Positions 37,397 to 50,008 are shown, counted from the first letter of the stretch. The stretch: 64,000 bases of DNA from Bretschneidera sinensis (GCA_023935145.1 CM043698.1:75170001-75234000), one strand, 5' to 3'. Translations and numbers: made by a program. Notes: generated by a model not told the origin, from the letters alone.

Positions 37397-37629
37397 GTTC
37401 AGGATTAATAAAGAATTTGATTAGATGGCAATGTAGTGGGTCTTAAGTATGTTGTCCTTATAAAGTGAAATTAAGTGCTTCTTAAGTATGAAGAAGGCTA
37501 ATGAGAAATGAGATTGCAATAAAAGTAAAAAACTTGAATATAGGATAGTGATCGAGACAATTACTCTTTGGCTTTTATTTTAAGGGAATTCAATATAACC
37601 GAGACCCCATTTAGTGTGGCGGCTAGACA
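37397..37629. other. Short spacer between the CACTA element and copia B
   Basis: No left LTR or gag of element B was recognised here. The element seems to be 5'-truncated. Confidence 0.5.
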
Positions 37630-38330
37630 GTGATAATTACATTACTCTTACGAAAAGAAAAGTTAAATAAAGGAGAGTTTAAACTCACGATTGGAAACAA
37701 TGATGAGGTGAATATAAAATTCGTAGGAGTAACTAGTTTAAATTTAGTTTCTAGATTTAAAATGCTATCAGGACACTTTATATACGATCCTAGTGCAAAA
37801 CTCGTTTTCCGTACTAAGGTTTTGGAAAAAATTGGCTACACTTTTGATGATAAAGATTAAGATAAATTATCTTTTGATTTGGAAGCTATTAGCCACTTGA
37901 CCTTGTCCTATAGATTGTATAGATTGTGTGTTGAGCTCCAAATAAAGTCTATAAAACCTTATATAAAGTTGAAGTATTGCCAAAACATCCCTAACTAAGA
38001 AAATATTTCATGTTGTGGCATAAATGCTTTGGTCACAATTTTAGGGAGAGAGTAAAAAGGGTGATAAAGGAATATATCTGATCTACTCTTTACTAGACAT
38101 GTGTTGACTTGTTTAGGAATAAATTAATCAAGATAAAGAAAATTGTGCATGTCGTAAATCTGATCATTTAGAAGTCATCCAAGCTTATTTTCAACATACA
38201 TTGGCCAACTAAATTGTGTAAGTGTAAACAATTGTATCATTCATTGGTGACTGATGCTGTTGTGGATACATGTTCTCAATTAAGAAAAGTCTTATTTTCT
38301 TGACAAGTTCAAGGATTTTGGGACTGCAGT
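37630..38330 (+). pseudogene. Copia protease end, pre-integrase and integrase start (B)
   Basis: 37640-37860 is open and reads 'GEFKLTIGNNDEVNIKFVGV', then 'GHFIYDPS' and 'EKIGYTF', the segment after the protease active site. Near 38010 'LWHKCFGHNFRERVKR' is the copia pre-integrase motif, and near 38100 'CVDCFRN' supplies the zinc-finger cysteines. Stops separate these pieces. Sequence up to 38330 still resembles the integrase core, but the catalytic residues cannot be read in one frame. Confidence 0.85.
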
Positions 38331-38706
38331 TGAGAAACAATTGGCACATGTCATTAAGAATGATTGAGTCTGATCAGTAAAGTGAGTATTTTTGCAAACA
38401 TGAAGTTTCAGGACAATTTAAAGGTCTGTTTGCTAGATACTTAAAGGAAATAGTGAGCCGTACATTATATTAGACAGTCGTGAACATAGAAGTGTGGCCA
38501 AAAGGTGAAATTGCACATTTGAGGGTTTAGAAGAAGCATTCCAATATTAGATTATCTCTGGGTTGAGGTCAATACTATGATTCAGTCAGTCCTCAATAAA
38601 GTACCCAGTAAACTTGTATTCTAAAGATCTTTTGAATTAAGGACTAGATGGAAATCTCAACATTGATAGTCTTTGTATAATTTAAGGAATATTTTCCAGA
38701 AATACA

Positions 38707-38759
<53 letters not shown>

Positions 38760-39420
38760 AATAGAGGTAAACTGGATTTAAGATCTTTTTTTGCTTCCTC
38801 GTAAGGTACTCAGATCATTCTAAGACATAAGTTTCATAGTCATAACTAAAAATATTAGAATTGTAGAATAAAAACTAGCTAAGTTTATGGTGTTGATCTA
38901 GCTGAAAATTTAGTTATTTTCATATCATTAAGGATAGTGAAGATATTTCTATAGATTTTTTCTCTACCTATAAAGATGAAAATATTGGTTCTTACACTTA
39001 TAGTGTGACCTATAGAGAAACATAAGCTAGTTGCTCAACTAGATCCTATTATGACTCTTTAACAACACGGTGTAGTTGTGTGTGGTACCAGTTATGATCC
39101 ACTAGGAAGAGAAGATCTACCAATATTTTGATCTATATGATCTATTCAGATGAGTGACTATATTGTTGGCTATGTGGTAGTTCACTTAGTGACTTATTAG
39201 AAGTTGTTTATAGTTTTCAGTTAGATTTGTGGTGAGAAGCGATGAGAGATAAGTTGCATTCAATGAGACTCAATTTTGTTAGAATATTTTGATGTATTAT
39301 AGAATATTTTGATGGTTGTAAGAATAAGAAGGATATCAAAGGATTAAAAGTTTCCTAAATGGTTCACTCGGAGATAAAGGATTGTTTACAGCGAAATTTT
39401 TTCTAAAGTAGCTCATCAAG
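38331..39420 (+). pseudogene. Decayed integrase to RT linker of element B
   Basis: Integrase remains ('cttattagacagtcgtg'-type scraps) are barely readable, and no frame is open for more than a few dozen codons. A TA microsatellite (38709-38756) has expanded inside it. Confidence 0.5.
38709..38756. repeat. (TA)n microsatellite
   Basis: About 24 TA units inside the decayed integrase of element B. Confidence 0.92.
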
Positions 39421-40125
39421 TTTTAGAGCTACATCAGATAGAAATGAAAAATGCTTTCTTGTATGGATTTATATGGAAGTTTATATGGTACAACCTAAAG
39501 AATTTAAGAAAGATGGTGAAAACCATTGAATATATAGGCATACAAAAGTCTATATAAGAGTTTAAAGCAAGTTCTTAGATAGCAGTATCTAAAATTTGAT
39601 GATATAGTGACTTTATAAAGCTTAGTTGAGAATAAATTTAAAATCACTAAATATATGTCAAGGTCGGATCATGATCCTCTCCATTTGAAAATTGAAATGG
39701 AGTCAAGTTTATAGTGATATTGAATGCCACATCATAAAATGAATAATATTTGAATTCAAATTTGTAATGTGGTATTTAATCTCATCATGAACTTGACATC
39801 CATTTCAATTCTTAAATGGAGAGGATCGTGGTCATGTCAAGGTCAGTGGGAGCAAATTTATTTTCCTTATCTTTAATGAGGATGAAATCTTGCTTGTTGG
39901 TGATATCTTATAACTGTTGCATGAAGTTAAGCAACTAATGTCTAGGCATTTTGACATAAATGATCTTGAAAAGACACATGTTCTTCTTAGAATTGAAATC
40001 CACAAAGAAAGACCTTGTTTCTAGGAGAGACTTTCTTAGAGGACATACATTGACTGTGTTCTAGAAAGGTTTAGTATGCAAGATTGAAAACTTGGAATGC
40101 AGTGTTCTTAAAGTGAAACTTAGAA
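39421..40125 (+). pseudogene. Copia reverse transcriptase of element B, split by a MITE
   Basis: Before the MITE: 'LELHQIEMKNAFLYG' then 'EVYMVQPKEF' (family: HQMDVKTAFLNG..EEVYM.QP). After it, 39880-40120: 'ILLVGDI', 'LLHEVKQLMSRHFDINDLEK', 'RIEIHKERP' and 'YIDCVLERFSMQD'. The YVDD box is not present; the position where it should stand reads as a shifted, shortened segment. Stops and frameshifts are frequent. Confidence 0.88.
39655..39844. mobile_element. MITE with 11-bp direct repeats, in copia B RT
   Basis: The element 39666-39833 (168 bp) has inverted ends about 45 bp long: 'gatcatgatcctctccattt' on the left, complement of '..aaatggagaggatcgtggtc' on the right. Both flanks are 'atgtcaaggtc' (39655-39665 and 39834-39844). 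Long inverted ends and a 9-11-bp duplication fit a Mutator-like MITE. The insertion is younger than copia B, whose RT it interrupts. Confidence 0.88.
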
Positions 40126-41318
40126 AGAATCTATAAGAAAAGTACCTGAAGAGGTCACATGATTTCAAACTTGTGTACAAAAGGTTCTAGAAAATCTTAC
40201 CATTTGTCGGAATAAAATGGGTTTTCATAATATTATATGGTTATGATTACAAGACGTGCTAATTTAGGGAAGTGTTAGATATACACTTGTTATTTCTTCT
40301 GTCATGTAAGCTAAGGTTGTGGAATGCTTTGGGCCACCACACAAGCTCCTTGATTGAAGAATTGAGTTGCTAAGTAATTCATGATAATCTCTATTGCTAG
40401 GCCCATACGATTGTATTGTGATAATAATTGTTCTCTAAGAATAATAAAAGACATCATAAGGTCTAAGCATATGGAAATAAAGTGATTAACAATTAAGGAA
40501 ATTAATAAAGTGGGGTGACATTACAGAAGAATAATAGAATAGATAATTTGGTTGTTAATGCTCTAACCAAAGGTATTTTCCCTAATGCATTAAAGCATAT
40601 GCTTAAAGTATGGGCTTAAGGTATCTTTGGATATACTTGGCTAGTGGGAGGAATTGCATTTATGCTATCCATTAACATTATTCTTTGCATATTTTGGTGA
40701 TGTATTCAAGATTATTATATTAATGATGATCATCATTTGCTATTCAATTTTGTACAGATTGATATCACTAATATTATGCATGTGGGTGCATTATATGTTA
40801 TGACATGTCATATATATGTTTGAAGTCTTAAGATATGTGTAAGTTTTAAGCGTAAAGACTTGGGGCATTCTTTTAAAGTTAAAGCCTTGTGTGCATGTAG
40901 ACACATAAAGGTTATCTTGATATGTTGAGTTTCTAATGAAGCATACGGGTTCGTTATTAAGACCATAACGATTTTCTCTAAATGTGTTTGTGCTATTTTA
41001 ATGAAGAGAAAATAATGGCAAACAAGTAAAATGAGTATATTTAGATTACATAAGGATGTTAATTTTCTTGCTACATTACCACACTAAATCCATGTTGATA
41101 GAGTTGATTGTTATGTCGTTGAATGATGCAATTATTGCCATGATTCAGGGTTAAAGGCTTTATTGGACTAGATTGACACTTGGAGTAGTCTTTAGAACAA
41201 TTTGTTTTAAAAAGTTTGCACACATAAAGTTTATAGTTATCTTAGCTAGAGAGTCATTTTAAAATAATAAATTTATTTTTCAAAACTAACCACAACTAAT
41301 GTCTCTCAAGTGAGAGAA
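40126..41318 (+). pseudogene. RNase H remains and 3' region of element B
   Basis: Near 40530-40618 'NRIDNLVVNALTKGIFPNAL' then 'KHMLKVWA' and a stop is the RNase H C-terminus. The RNase H core before it is decayed. About 700 bp of non-coding 3' sequence follow, ending with the purine tract before the LTR. The 3' part aligns with element A. Confidence 0.8.
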
Positions 41319-41730
41319 TGTTAGAATTTTCCTATAAGGTAGGCTTCCATTAATTATGGATTTTGGGTTTTGTTAAAACTAGCTAAGTAATTGTTCTAAT
41401 AGTGAGAGTGAGATTTCATATAAGGTTATCTATTAATTAGACCTAAGATCTGTGTGTTAAGTGTGGATTGGCTAGTGTGGGCTATAGTAACCTATTAGGG
41501 TTTTGATGAGAAGCCCATTGGGATACTATATAAAGGTTTATGTCTAGGTCTCTACCTCCTGTTCCAAACAATAAATATACAATACTTCTGTCTCATCGAG
41601 CAGGCCAGTTAACAAGGGAAAAAAAGAAGGAAAAGATCTAGTCGATTTCTTTCCACTAACAGTTTCAAGTAAGACGTTCTTGATCGTGTGACTTCATAGT
41701 GGTCAGTTTAATTCTGCTGCGCAATCATCA
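41319..41730 (+). repeat. Right LTR of element B
   Basis: Starts 'tgttagaattttcctataag' after a purine tract. It has a promoter-like 'actatataaagg' near 41526 and 'aataaatata' near 41570. The right boundary is approximate because no left LTR exists in the window for comparison. Confidence 0.7.
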
Positions 41731-42019
41731 TGGAGTCCAAATTAGGTGCACCTTAAGGTTGTCAATTAATAATGTTCATTACAATCCTAATATGGTTGAT
41801 TCTTGGTTAGATTGTTTTATGACAATTCTTATAGGGTCCTCAATCAACAAACATACAATACTTTTTTCTCAACTCTCATTTTTTTAAAGCCCTTTTAATT
41901 TGACAATTCATTAGAGTTTAAATTATACTTTCTTTTCAAATCATCTTCAAATAGAGGTGGAGGGAGATGCAACTAGTGCTGCTAGTCATTAAACTCACAA
42001 TAAGTTAGTGTGACAAGAA
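41731..42019. other. Short intergenic stretch
   Basis: No feature recognised. Confidence 0.4.
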
Positions 42020-42141
42020 ATTGCCTGTCCTTTACGCTTTGGTGCAGTGGCTGGACACCTCCCTGCACTTGTGCCAAGATAAAGTGGTTCGAATACCCTG
42101 ACCCTTTGTGATATAACTAATCTAATAAAAAAAATCAAGAA
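42014..42141 (+). mobile_element. Probable tRNA-derived SINE
   Basis: A box 'tggtgcagtgg' (42040-42050) and B box 'ggttcgaatac' (42086-42096) at tRNA-like spacing, then a short body and an A-rich tail (42126-42134). A weak 6-bp repeat 'caagaa' lies on both sides (42014-42019, 42136-42141). The copy is short and differs from the SINE at 30.9 kb, so it is a different family. Confidence 0.68.
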
Positions 42142-42175
42142 TGTCTCGTTTATGTGTGTTGGTCGATCCATATGT

Positions 42176-42307
42176 AAAAGAGAATGTTGGGCTCAACTTG
42201 TGAAATCCACACCCACTATGGGTTAGAGTTGAGAATATTATGTTGTGGGTTGAACTAGGGTAAACTTCTAATCCAACCTAGTCTAATTTGTGCACACCAA
42301 TAAGTGT
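42176..42307. repeat. Segmental duplicate copy 1, left part (interrupted by copia C)
   Basis: Matches 52656-52770 ('gttgagaatat', 'aatttgtgcaca'). The match resumes at 50431 after copia C and runs to about 50963. Copy 1 is therefore a duplicate block split by the copia insertion. Confidence 0.82.
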
Positions 42308-42723
42308 TGTAGGAAATAAGGGCCGGGTTAGGCACCCATGATGAGCGACCCGACCCGCTCGTTTAACTTTGAATGAAGAGGCATGTATGAAACCATGTGA
42401 CTCTTGGTTTAAACCAAGCAACTCTTGGTTAATTTCAACTACCCTTAACTACCATTTTATTGGAAGTATATATATGTGGAATGACGTAAAAGGAAAGGCT
42501 GTTGGAAAATTCATTCTAAAGAGAGAAAGTCCATCTTCTTCCTTTAGAGATAACAACAGGTTCTTGGATGGTGAAAACAAGTGTGTTTTCCAATTCTGTG
42601 ATTATACACACAACCTCCGGCGAGATTGAAGATAGAAGGCACGGAGAGGAGTCCAAGATAGTAGAATACTTTGGATTGAATCAGTAAGTACATGTTAATC
42701 CGCTGCGTAACACTCTTTTAACA
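42308..42723 (+). repeat. Left LTR of copia C
   Basis: 416 bp, starting 'tgtaggaaataagggccggg' and ending '..ttttaaca'. It contains 'tatatatatgtggaatgac', also present in the right LTR. Confidence 0.95.
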
Positions 42724-42724
42724 T

Positions 42725-42737
42725 TGGTATCAGAGCC
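42725..42737 (+). other. Primer binding site of copia C
   Basis: 'tggtatcagagcc' is the initiator-methionine-tRNA complement used by most plant copia elements, one base after the LTR. Confidence 0.93.
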
Positions 42738-45447
42738 ATATATGTTAGTTTTCGTGATTCTTTAAAGTCTTAGTACGTTTCTGTGCTTTATATTTTATTA
42801 AGAAAAAGAAAAATAAGACTTATATGAAGAATTGCTAGAGAAAACTGTTTTTCTATTATCATCGAGAGTCATTTGTTTAGTCTTTGAATAAGGAAGAGAA
42901 AGACACCAAACGGTGAAAAATGATTATAGGCATTGGCGTGATGTTTTTATAATACTGTTTTAAAAAATAAAAATGATAAAAAATAATGTGAATCGTTGCA
43001 TGGCACTGCCTCACTAAAGTTAATGCCACTATGTTTGGCACTGGTGGTATCATCATTGAAATTTGGTTCAGTTATGGGTGTATCGCTATTTACAACAAAT
43101 GAGGAATCGTTGGAACTATGTGGAGTTGTCAGTGTCAACAACAATTGTTTATTTGTTTTAAATCTAAATCTTGTCCAACTTGTTTCACAAACACGAATTA
43201 TCTTTTTAAGTCCATCTACTGTTTTCTTTTAGCTAAGTGCATTCTTTTAATTAAGATAAATAAAAATGGTTTAATCCATTTTTTTTTGGACAAAAGAGCT
43301 CGCGTTTATATTCTTTGGGTTGATTTTATGCATTGAATTGCTTAGAAATACATGTTTTAGAAAAAAAAAACCTGAAATATAAAGGTTAAAAATTGAAAAT
43401 GGCAACTTCTTAGTTTCTTGGAAATAAACCACGAAATTTCATATGTGAGTAAAGTATAAATAAATGATGAAATCTAAAAATTCTCGTGGCTTAACACTCA
43501 TTGCGGAGACAGAAAATAATTAAATTTTTTGAAGGTTTAAATGGCTGAAAAAAATGGAATCTTATCCATTTGTTATTAAAATGCTGTGATTTTCTAGGAT
43601 TATATAGTATATATGATATTTATGAAATCTGGAAAATATGGCATGAAAACTCTCAAAGATTAGATGGAAAAAAATAAATAAAATAGTTCGTAAACCTGAA
43701 ATTTTATAAAATTCTCATAAATTGTACATTTAGATTCATGACACAAGACTTATATTATTAGAAAGATAATTTAATAAGGTTTCCAATAGTATATTGCACG
43801 CATTTTTTGGATATATGTATAGTAGGCCTTTTTTTAAAAAAAAAATAAAATTCGGGCAAAATGGAAAATTTGGAGGTTGAAGATGACCTCCAGACTAGAA
43901 AGCCCCTCACGCGCCAATGGAGAGTGCTTATACTCTCTCACTTTTTCGGTGGCCGAAACCCTAAACCGAAAAAACCACCATGATCCTCGCCTTGAGACGA
44001 AGCGACCGCTACAGGTCTGATCACTGTCACACATCGGGAAGGTGGTGCGTGGAGTGCACGCATTGCATCTGCCTGTCTTCATTTTCTAGGCATGTCATAA
44101 ACAATCTCCACTATCCAAACCACCACTGGCGCGTGGCGGCGACTAGCAGCTGATCTGGCGACACGAAAAATTTCATTTTGATAAGAATTTTTTTCTTCTG
44201 ATTTTTCTATAATAATTTTAGAAATTATTTTTTCTTGGATTTTTTAATATTAATTTTTTTATTAAAAAAAGTAATTAAATAATTTTTTTTTTAAAATTAT
44301 GAAATTAAAATTTGTGCATAATTTAAGCGCGACAAACTTGTTTTTTTAGCATAATTTTTTTAATGGGGTTAGTATACAATGGGAGAGTTAAAATTGAATT
44401 CATTCAAAAATTATGTGCACATATATTTGTTGTAATCTGAATAAATTCAATAATTGATTGGGTATAAATTTAACGGACTAACATATGTTAATTACTCTAG
44501 AATGTAGTAAAAATATCTCTTTTATTAGAGTTTCTTAATTATAAAAGGATCTAGAACCTATAATAAATAAGCATACAGATGTAGTGGCATAGAAGTGAGA
44601 TAAAGTTATAGTTGAAGATCTCACTGTTTCTAAATGTCTTATGGCTCGAGTCCTTTCGGATGATGAATAGGAAACTGTGAAGACTACTCTGAGGCACGAT
44701 CAAAGTTTTCTAAAGTCACCAGTGAGTTTGAATTGGCAGAAGAGCATCGTATTCTTTTAGGAATTAGGCATACTGTTATATTACCACAGTATTCCAAATC
44801 TCCGTAGTGCAAGACATTTCAGTTTTTTGGTAGGAAAAAGGAAACATGGATAATTAAGATAGAAGAACGAGTAATATATGAGAAAATAAGCTTATTTGGT
44901 AATACAAATTACTTGGTAATATAAATGTTCAACATTTGACCAAGAAATTACCTATTACAATCTTTTCTAATGAGAAAAAGAAAGAAAAAGTGTAAACTGT
45001 AAGCTTGTGATATGTAAATAATTGTATGATCATGCATTAGGAATCTAATTTAATGAAGTGAAACTTAGGTTTTTCTTCTATACATATATTTTTTTTGACA
45101 TGGTGAATGAAATAAAGTGCTTTCATTCTAGAATGATTTATTATGTTCATGATCATGAATTATGAATGTTATATAATTTATTTAATATACATGAACTGAG
45201 TGGGATTTCTAGGTTGGTAGAGTAGAGATGAATTCTCACCCAGGACTTAATTTTTGTGCTAATTGAAGTAAATTTATGATTATTAAACTTTTGTACATGG
45301 GAGATGATTGTGAGCATAGTGAACTTTCGATTCCATGTTATAAGTAAAATTATCATCGAATTAGCTGCAAAATGAATGTGTGTGAATAAGGTTATAAGTG
45401 TGCTAGTATTTTGATTAGTGATATGTCTCTATGTAGTTATTTAGACT
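42738..45447 (+). other. Long leader of copia C
   Basis: About 2.7 kb between PBS and gag ATG, with no recognisable coding region. A GC-rich island at 43900-44165 ('ggcgcgtggcggcgac') contrasts with the AT-rich surroundings. Both the length and the island suggest an extra insertion or captured sequence, which I cannot identify. Confidence 0.6.
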
Positions 45448-46373
45448 ATGGCTTCGAATCCTAAGACTGTAAAGGTTGAGTTGAATGAGGATGAAAAACT
45501 GAATGGTGAAAATCTTAAAGTTTGGCACCAAAAGATTTAGTGCATCCTTGAAGCACTAGCTGTTAATGAAGTTGTCAATTATACTATGAGTGAACCTGAG
45601 CAAGGAACTTATGCTCAAAGTGATAGAGATCATGAAGCTTATGAATCATGGGAAAAGAATGATAGCATTGCTCACATGATGATGTTGAGTAATATGCAAG
45701 ATAATTTCGCATATGAGCATGTGAAGTATGACATCGCTTGAGAAATCTTGGTTGCCTTGAAAAAGAAATATGGGGGTTTCTTTGCCGAATTGATGTGTCT
45801 CATTGAAAAATTTTGCACTGATTAGAAGTGCTTAGATCATTCAATGAGGCAACACCTTGTTGAGATGTTAAACATGATAAAGGTAATTAAAGCTGAAGGT
45901 TACCCCTTGACTGATGAACAAGAGGTTCATGTAGTAATTTAGTCTCTGCCTAAAGAATGTGAGCATATGAAAGCTGAGTTGATGCATAATGAGAAATTTA
46001 AAAGTTTTGATGGCATTGTGCATCATCTGGAACTTGAAAATGAGCACTTTGAGGCTTGTAGATATTCAGGTCAAGCTTATGTTATTGAATCCAACTTGCG
46101 TAAGCCTTGGGCCTGAAGTATGAGAAAAGTAAAGAGATTGTTCTGGAACCCAAGAAGACCAAGAAGTGCAAAAGGGGTAAGCACAGTGGTAAGAAGGACA
46201 AGACCAAAATGAGCTGCTACAAATGTGGTGAGCTGGGTCACTTCGCTCATGATTGCACTGAGCCGAAGAAGGTATTACCTTACTTTATTTCTTTGGTTAA
46301 TTCTTATATTTCTAGTTATGTGTTGCTTACTAAATCTCATCCTTTGTGGATTATAGACTCAAGAGGGGCATGA
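45448..46373 (+). pseudogene. Copia gag with zinc knuckle, and protease start (element C)
   Basis: The ATG at 45448 opens gag 'MASNPKTVKVELNEDEKLNG', then 'LKVWHQKI'. Four in-frame stops follow (after HQKI, YDIA, FCTD and VVI) before a frameshift near 46100. The next frame (46107-46373) has a basic tract and a CCHC zinc knuckle 'CYKCGELGHFAHDC' (46215-46256) and then 'HPLWIIDSRGA', the protease active-site region. The D-S-G triad is damaged (DSRGA). Confidence 0.92.
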
Positions 46374-47985
46374 TGTGTAGCTAGAGAACAAGGAGCATTG
46401 TGGGGTACCGTCAAATCTAACAAAGTGCACGTTGGATATATGTGAGGAGCAACTTAAGAGCTATAGACAAGGGTTTTGACACCTATTAGCTAAGGTTAAC
46501 TGATGGTCAAACTTGAGTCATACTAATGTCCTATATGTACTTTAATTTGATGGATTTTTTTTTTTTTTTTGAGTTTAGTCCTTCTAAGTTTAGTTTTAAT
46601 ATTATGTACTTTGGTGTTAGGTTGATGTATTGTTAGAAGTAGATTTTTTGTTGTTGTGTTGATGTATTAAATGGTTCCAAAACACTTTAATTTGGTTTAT
46701 GTTTTGTAATATAATTAGAATTGTGGTTGTTTTTCATTTAATTGCATCTATATTTTCAGTGGAAATTGTTGATGCAAAATTATTTGGCAAGCTAGACTAG
46801 ATCACATTGAGTTTGAAATAAATAAATGGTTTGAATAGTGACAACATGTTAGGCTTACTCACTAGTTTTATTATTGCCTACGTGCGAACTTTGTCTAGCT
46901 AATAAAACAACTAAGAACCATTTGATACAAAACCTAGAACTAAGATCTCATTTTTAGTAATTCATTTGGATTTTAAGAAAAGAGTTGTTTGTTCTTTAGA
47001 AATTTCACCACAAAACGTTGTCGTAGAGATATAGGATAGGACACTGTTATAAACGGTTAAGTTATTGGAACAATCTATCTCTATTGAGATTCCTGGTTAA
47101 TTGCTGCCTGTGTTCTTAACCATGTACCTTTTCTATCAGTTACTTCTATTTAATTGATTGTAAATAGGTCTAACATCTACTCTAAGTCGATTGATGACTT
47201 TGGGGTCAATTGTTTGTGTTCATGGCCATTCTCATAAGTATGGGAAGTTGGGGTCAAAACATAGAGGTGTTTCTTTAGTAGTTACCGAGAATACTCTAAA
47301 GGGATGTCTTTATTAAAAGGAAACTAGAAGTTTGACTGAAGTTGATAGAAACAATGTCCTAAAATCGATTTTGCCTCAAATATGGTTAGATCAATAAGTT
47401 TATTTTTGCTTTAGAATCATAGTTGTATGGAAGCAACTGGAAAAAAAAATGGTTATTTATCTTTGATGTGAGCTTAAGAGATAAGTTTTTGAGATCATCC
47501 CTAGAAAAGAAAATGGATTAAAAATAGTAGAGAAAAATATAGGAGTTTAGAGAAAACTAACCATGTTTGGGACTTGGTCAAACTCTTAGCTATTGCAGAG
47601 TAAATGAGAACAAATGAGTTCTCAAGATCCCCAGAAAAGCAAAAATTAGTTTAATTGAGAGGTTAAAGGAATATTTATTGGTGAAAGACTATATTCTATA
47701 AAAGGGTGTAGCTTGCGAGGTTTACCTCTATTCTCCCCATTCTAGTAATCATCACAAGTCAGGGCTTATAAAAGGACTAGATTGACATTAAGCTTACATT
47801 TCTCAATGGAGAACTAGATGACTAAATCTACATGAAACTAACTAGAGTTTTTCTGTTAGAAGACCAATAGTGCAAAGTATGCTAGCTCCATTGTTTTTGT
47901 ATATGGCATGAAGTATTCATCCAAATAGTGATATTTCATATTTCATCAAAATATGAAAACTTATGAGTTTGCATGATCGATGAGA
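46374..47985 (+). pseudogene. Protease to RT interval of element C, heavily decayed
   Basis: Near 47214-47310 'HGHSHKYGKLGSKHRGVS' and 'TENTLKGCLY' represent the integrase C-terminal part. 47309-47414 recurs at 53299-53403. The rest lacks open frames. An integrase core with catalytic residues could not be read. Confidence 0.7.
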
Positions 47986-48285
47986 ATCATTGTATGTATG
48001 TAAAAGGTCCAAGGATAAATTTGGAAATTTATCGTTCTATATTGATAATTTATTGGCTAGAAAGATAAAGAGGTTGTCACCATTTAAGAATGGTTGTTTT
48101 TTCAATTTTAAAATGAAGGATTTGGGAAAAACTAATTATGTATTTGATTTGAAGATCTATAGAGATCATTCACGAAATCTCTTAGCATTATCACAAAAGC
48201 CTTACACTAAGAAATTTTTTAAAAAGTTCAGTCTACATAATAGCAATCCCGTAGACATCTTATATCTAAAGACGAATGCCTAAAC
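47986..48285 (+). pseudogene. Copia reverse transcriptase fragment (element C)
   Basis: A 97-codon open frame reads 'LSFYIDNLLARKIKRLSPFK', then 'FKMKDLGKTNYVFDLKIYRD' and 'LSQKPYTKKFFKKF'. This is the palm region containing the YVDD box, here altered to YIDN, so catalysis is lost. The motif 'FEMKDLGEA..ILG' of the family is recognisable in changed form. Confidence 0.92.
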
Positions 48286-50008
48286 CTTGAATTATGTCTG
48301 AAACTCCATAAAAGAAGAAAGAAATTAGAAGGGCTTCAAACTTCAGCACTAGTGAAAGCCTATTGTATGCTAGAGATACACTATGTCTGATATTTGCTAA
48401 GCCTTGGAGCTAATTGATAGTCGTAAATGGGAAGAAGTATTAGATAATGGTAAATAAGGATTCACATATACCTATGAGCATTGGGAATGACTAGCCATGG
48501 AGGCTGAGATCATAGCTTGTTTTGCTATAGTGCAAAATGTAGTATAACTTGAGAGGTTCTTTGAAAACCTAGCAGTTGTCACTAATGTCTTGGAACTAGT
48601 GACAGTCAACTTTGATAGTCAGTTGATATTGCTTATATATGGGATCCTTAATATCTTGGTGGGACCAAATATATTAATTATAAGAATAACTTACATTGGA
48701 GACTGTGTGGATCAAAAGTAAGTGGTCTAACAGTACATATTTGTGCATTAGACAACTGAGTTAAATTTATCCCTAGAGGTATAGTTTTGCCTTACATTAA
48801 AATCTCTAATTATGCCAATTAGTTAAATAAAAATTGATGTACCAATATATTAATGAATTTAGTGTTCATTCCATATGTTTTAGACATGTAGGATGTCTTA
48901 TACATATTGATACTGGCACAAACACACACATACACACATTAAAGTATGTCACCAGGAAAAGGTCGGTTCTCTCACATGAGCGATCGCCTCAAGTGCTGAG
49001 ATAGTGAGCTAAGATGAGACTTGGTATATTATTTTGATTCTATTGAAAGCGAGACAAACATATAGTGAATGTGATGAATTCATAAACAATGTAGCTGATT
49101 AAAATTCGCCTTGACTAGAGTCAAGATGAGGTCTTGAGCCAAAACTTAAAAAACTTAAACCGATCATGATCATCCCACCATCATAGAAAACTAGATTGGA
49201 AGCCGGATGCGAGTACTTATTAAGGTGCTCAAAAGAGTGAGCTAATAAAGAACTCGAGCTAGGTGCATGAGAGCATGAAGATGTAGATTGTGACTAGGCT
49301 AAGATCCGTATAGTGGTATACAATTTAAAAATACATACACTCTTATCAAGAAAGAGCAAACCATTATAGCATATATTTCATACTACATGTGCTTAGTACG
49401 ACCTTAAAGGGAAGTGAGTGAGTGAATCCTTGTGTCCTCACTGTGTGAGACCCAGAGGCTTATATAAATTAAAAGCCTCAGCTAGTGCCTTATGTGACTT
49501 TCGACTATGTTCTTGAAGGGATAGACTGATGTTTGCTACTTTAGCATGTTTTCGACGATAATGAAATAATTAGCCTTATGGGACATGCCTAGTAAAGCAT
49601 TTAATCTGAAACAGAGAGATATTAGTGTGGAAGGAAGATTGTTTTTTGTTTACATCCACCACATGTATTCACAGGTCGACCAATTATGTCGCTTTGTTGA
49701 AGCTTGGACATAATTGTGGATACATGGTGAGGAAAGTAAAGTCTAGCATAGCTTTTGACGGATTACGTATGCTATGACTGATGTAATAAATTAAGTCTAG
49801 GGCATAATGAGACATTTTTCTAATTTATTTTATTTATTTAGGGTTGAAGTCATTGTGTATCATAGTAGTGAGCTCCCAAGTGTAGGTGCAGTCGCAGGTC
49901 GCACGACTCATTTGCCAGTATGAAGTTCTCCAAAGGAAATTAAATGTTGAGGCTCTCTCTATCTTTATCTGTTGGGAGATATTGAGTCCATCATATGTGA
50001 GTGTGAGA
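48286..50008 (+). pseudogene. RNase H remains and 3' non-coding region of element C
   Basis: The 48480-48620 stretch resembles the RNase H region only in a scrambled way, with several stops. From about 48900 to 50008 there is non-coding sequence with an 'acacacacatacacaca' run. No strong polypurine tract is visible; the bases before the LTR read 'tatgtgagtgtgaga'. Confidence 0.6.

Larger units (their letters stand above)
37630..41730 (+). mobile_element. 5'-truncated Ty1/copia element B, same lineage as A
   Basis: Protease end, pre-integrase, integrase, RT and the RNase H end follow in order, all with stops or frameshifts. Then a 3' non-coding region and an LTR starting 'tgttagaattttcc' at 41319 after 'caagtgagagaa'. 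The last 150 bp before the LTR align with the same part of element A ('gagagtcatttt', 'cacaactaatgt'). No left LTR, PBS or gag is seen. A MITE interrupts the RT. Confidence 0.85.

Noticed and set aside
43834..44082. Minus-strand frame in the copia C leader
   Set aside because: Arginine/cysteine-rich translation of a GC-rich patch, antisense to the element, with no family match.
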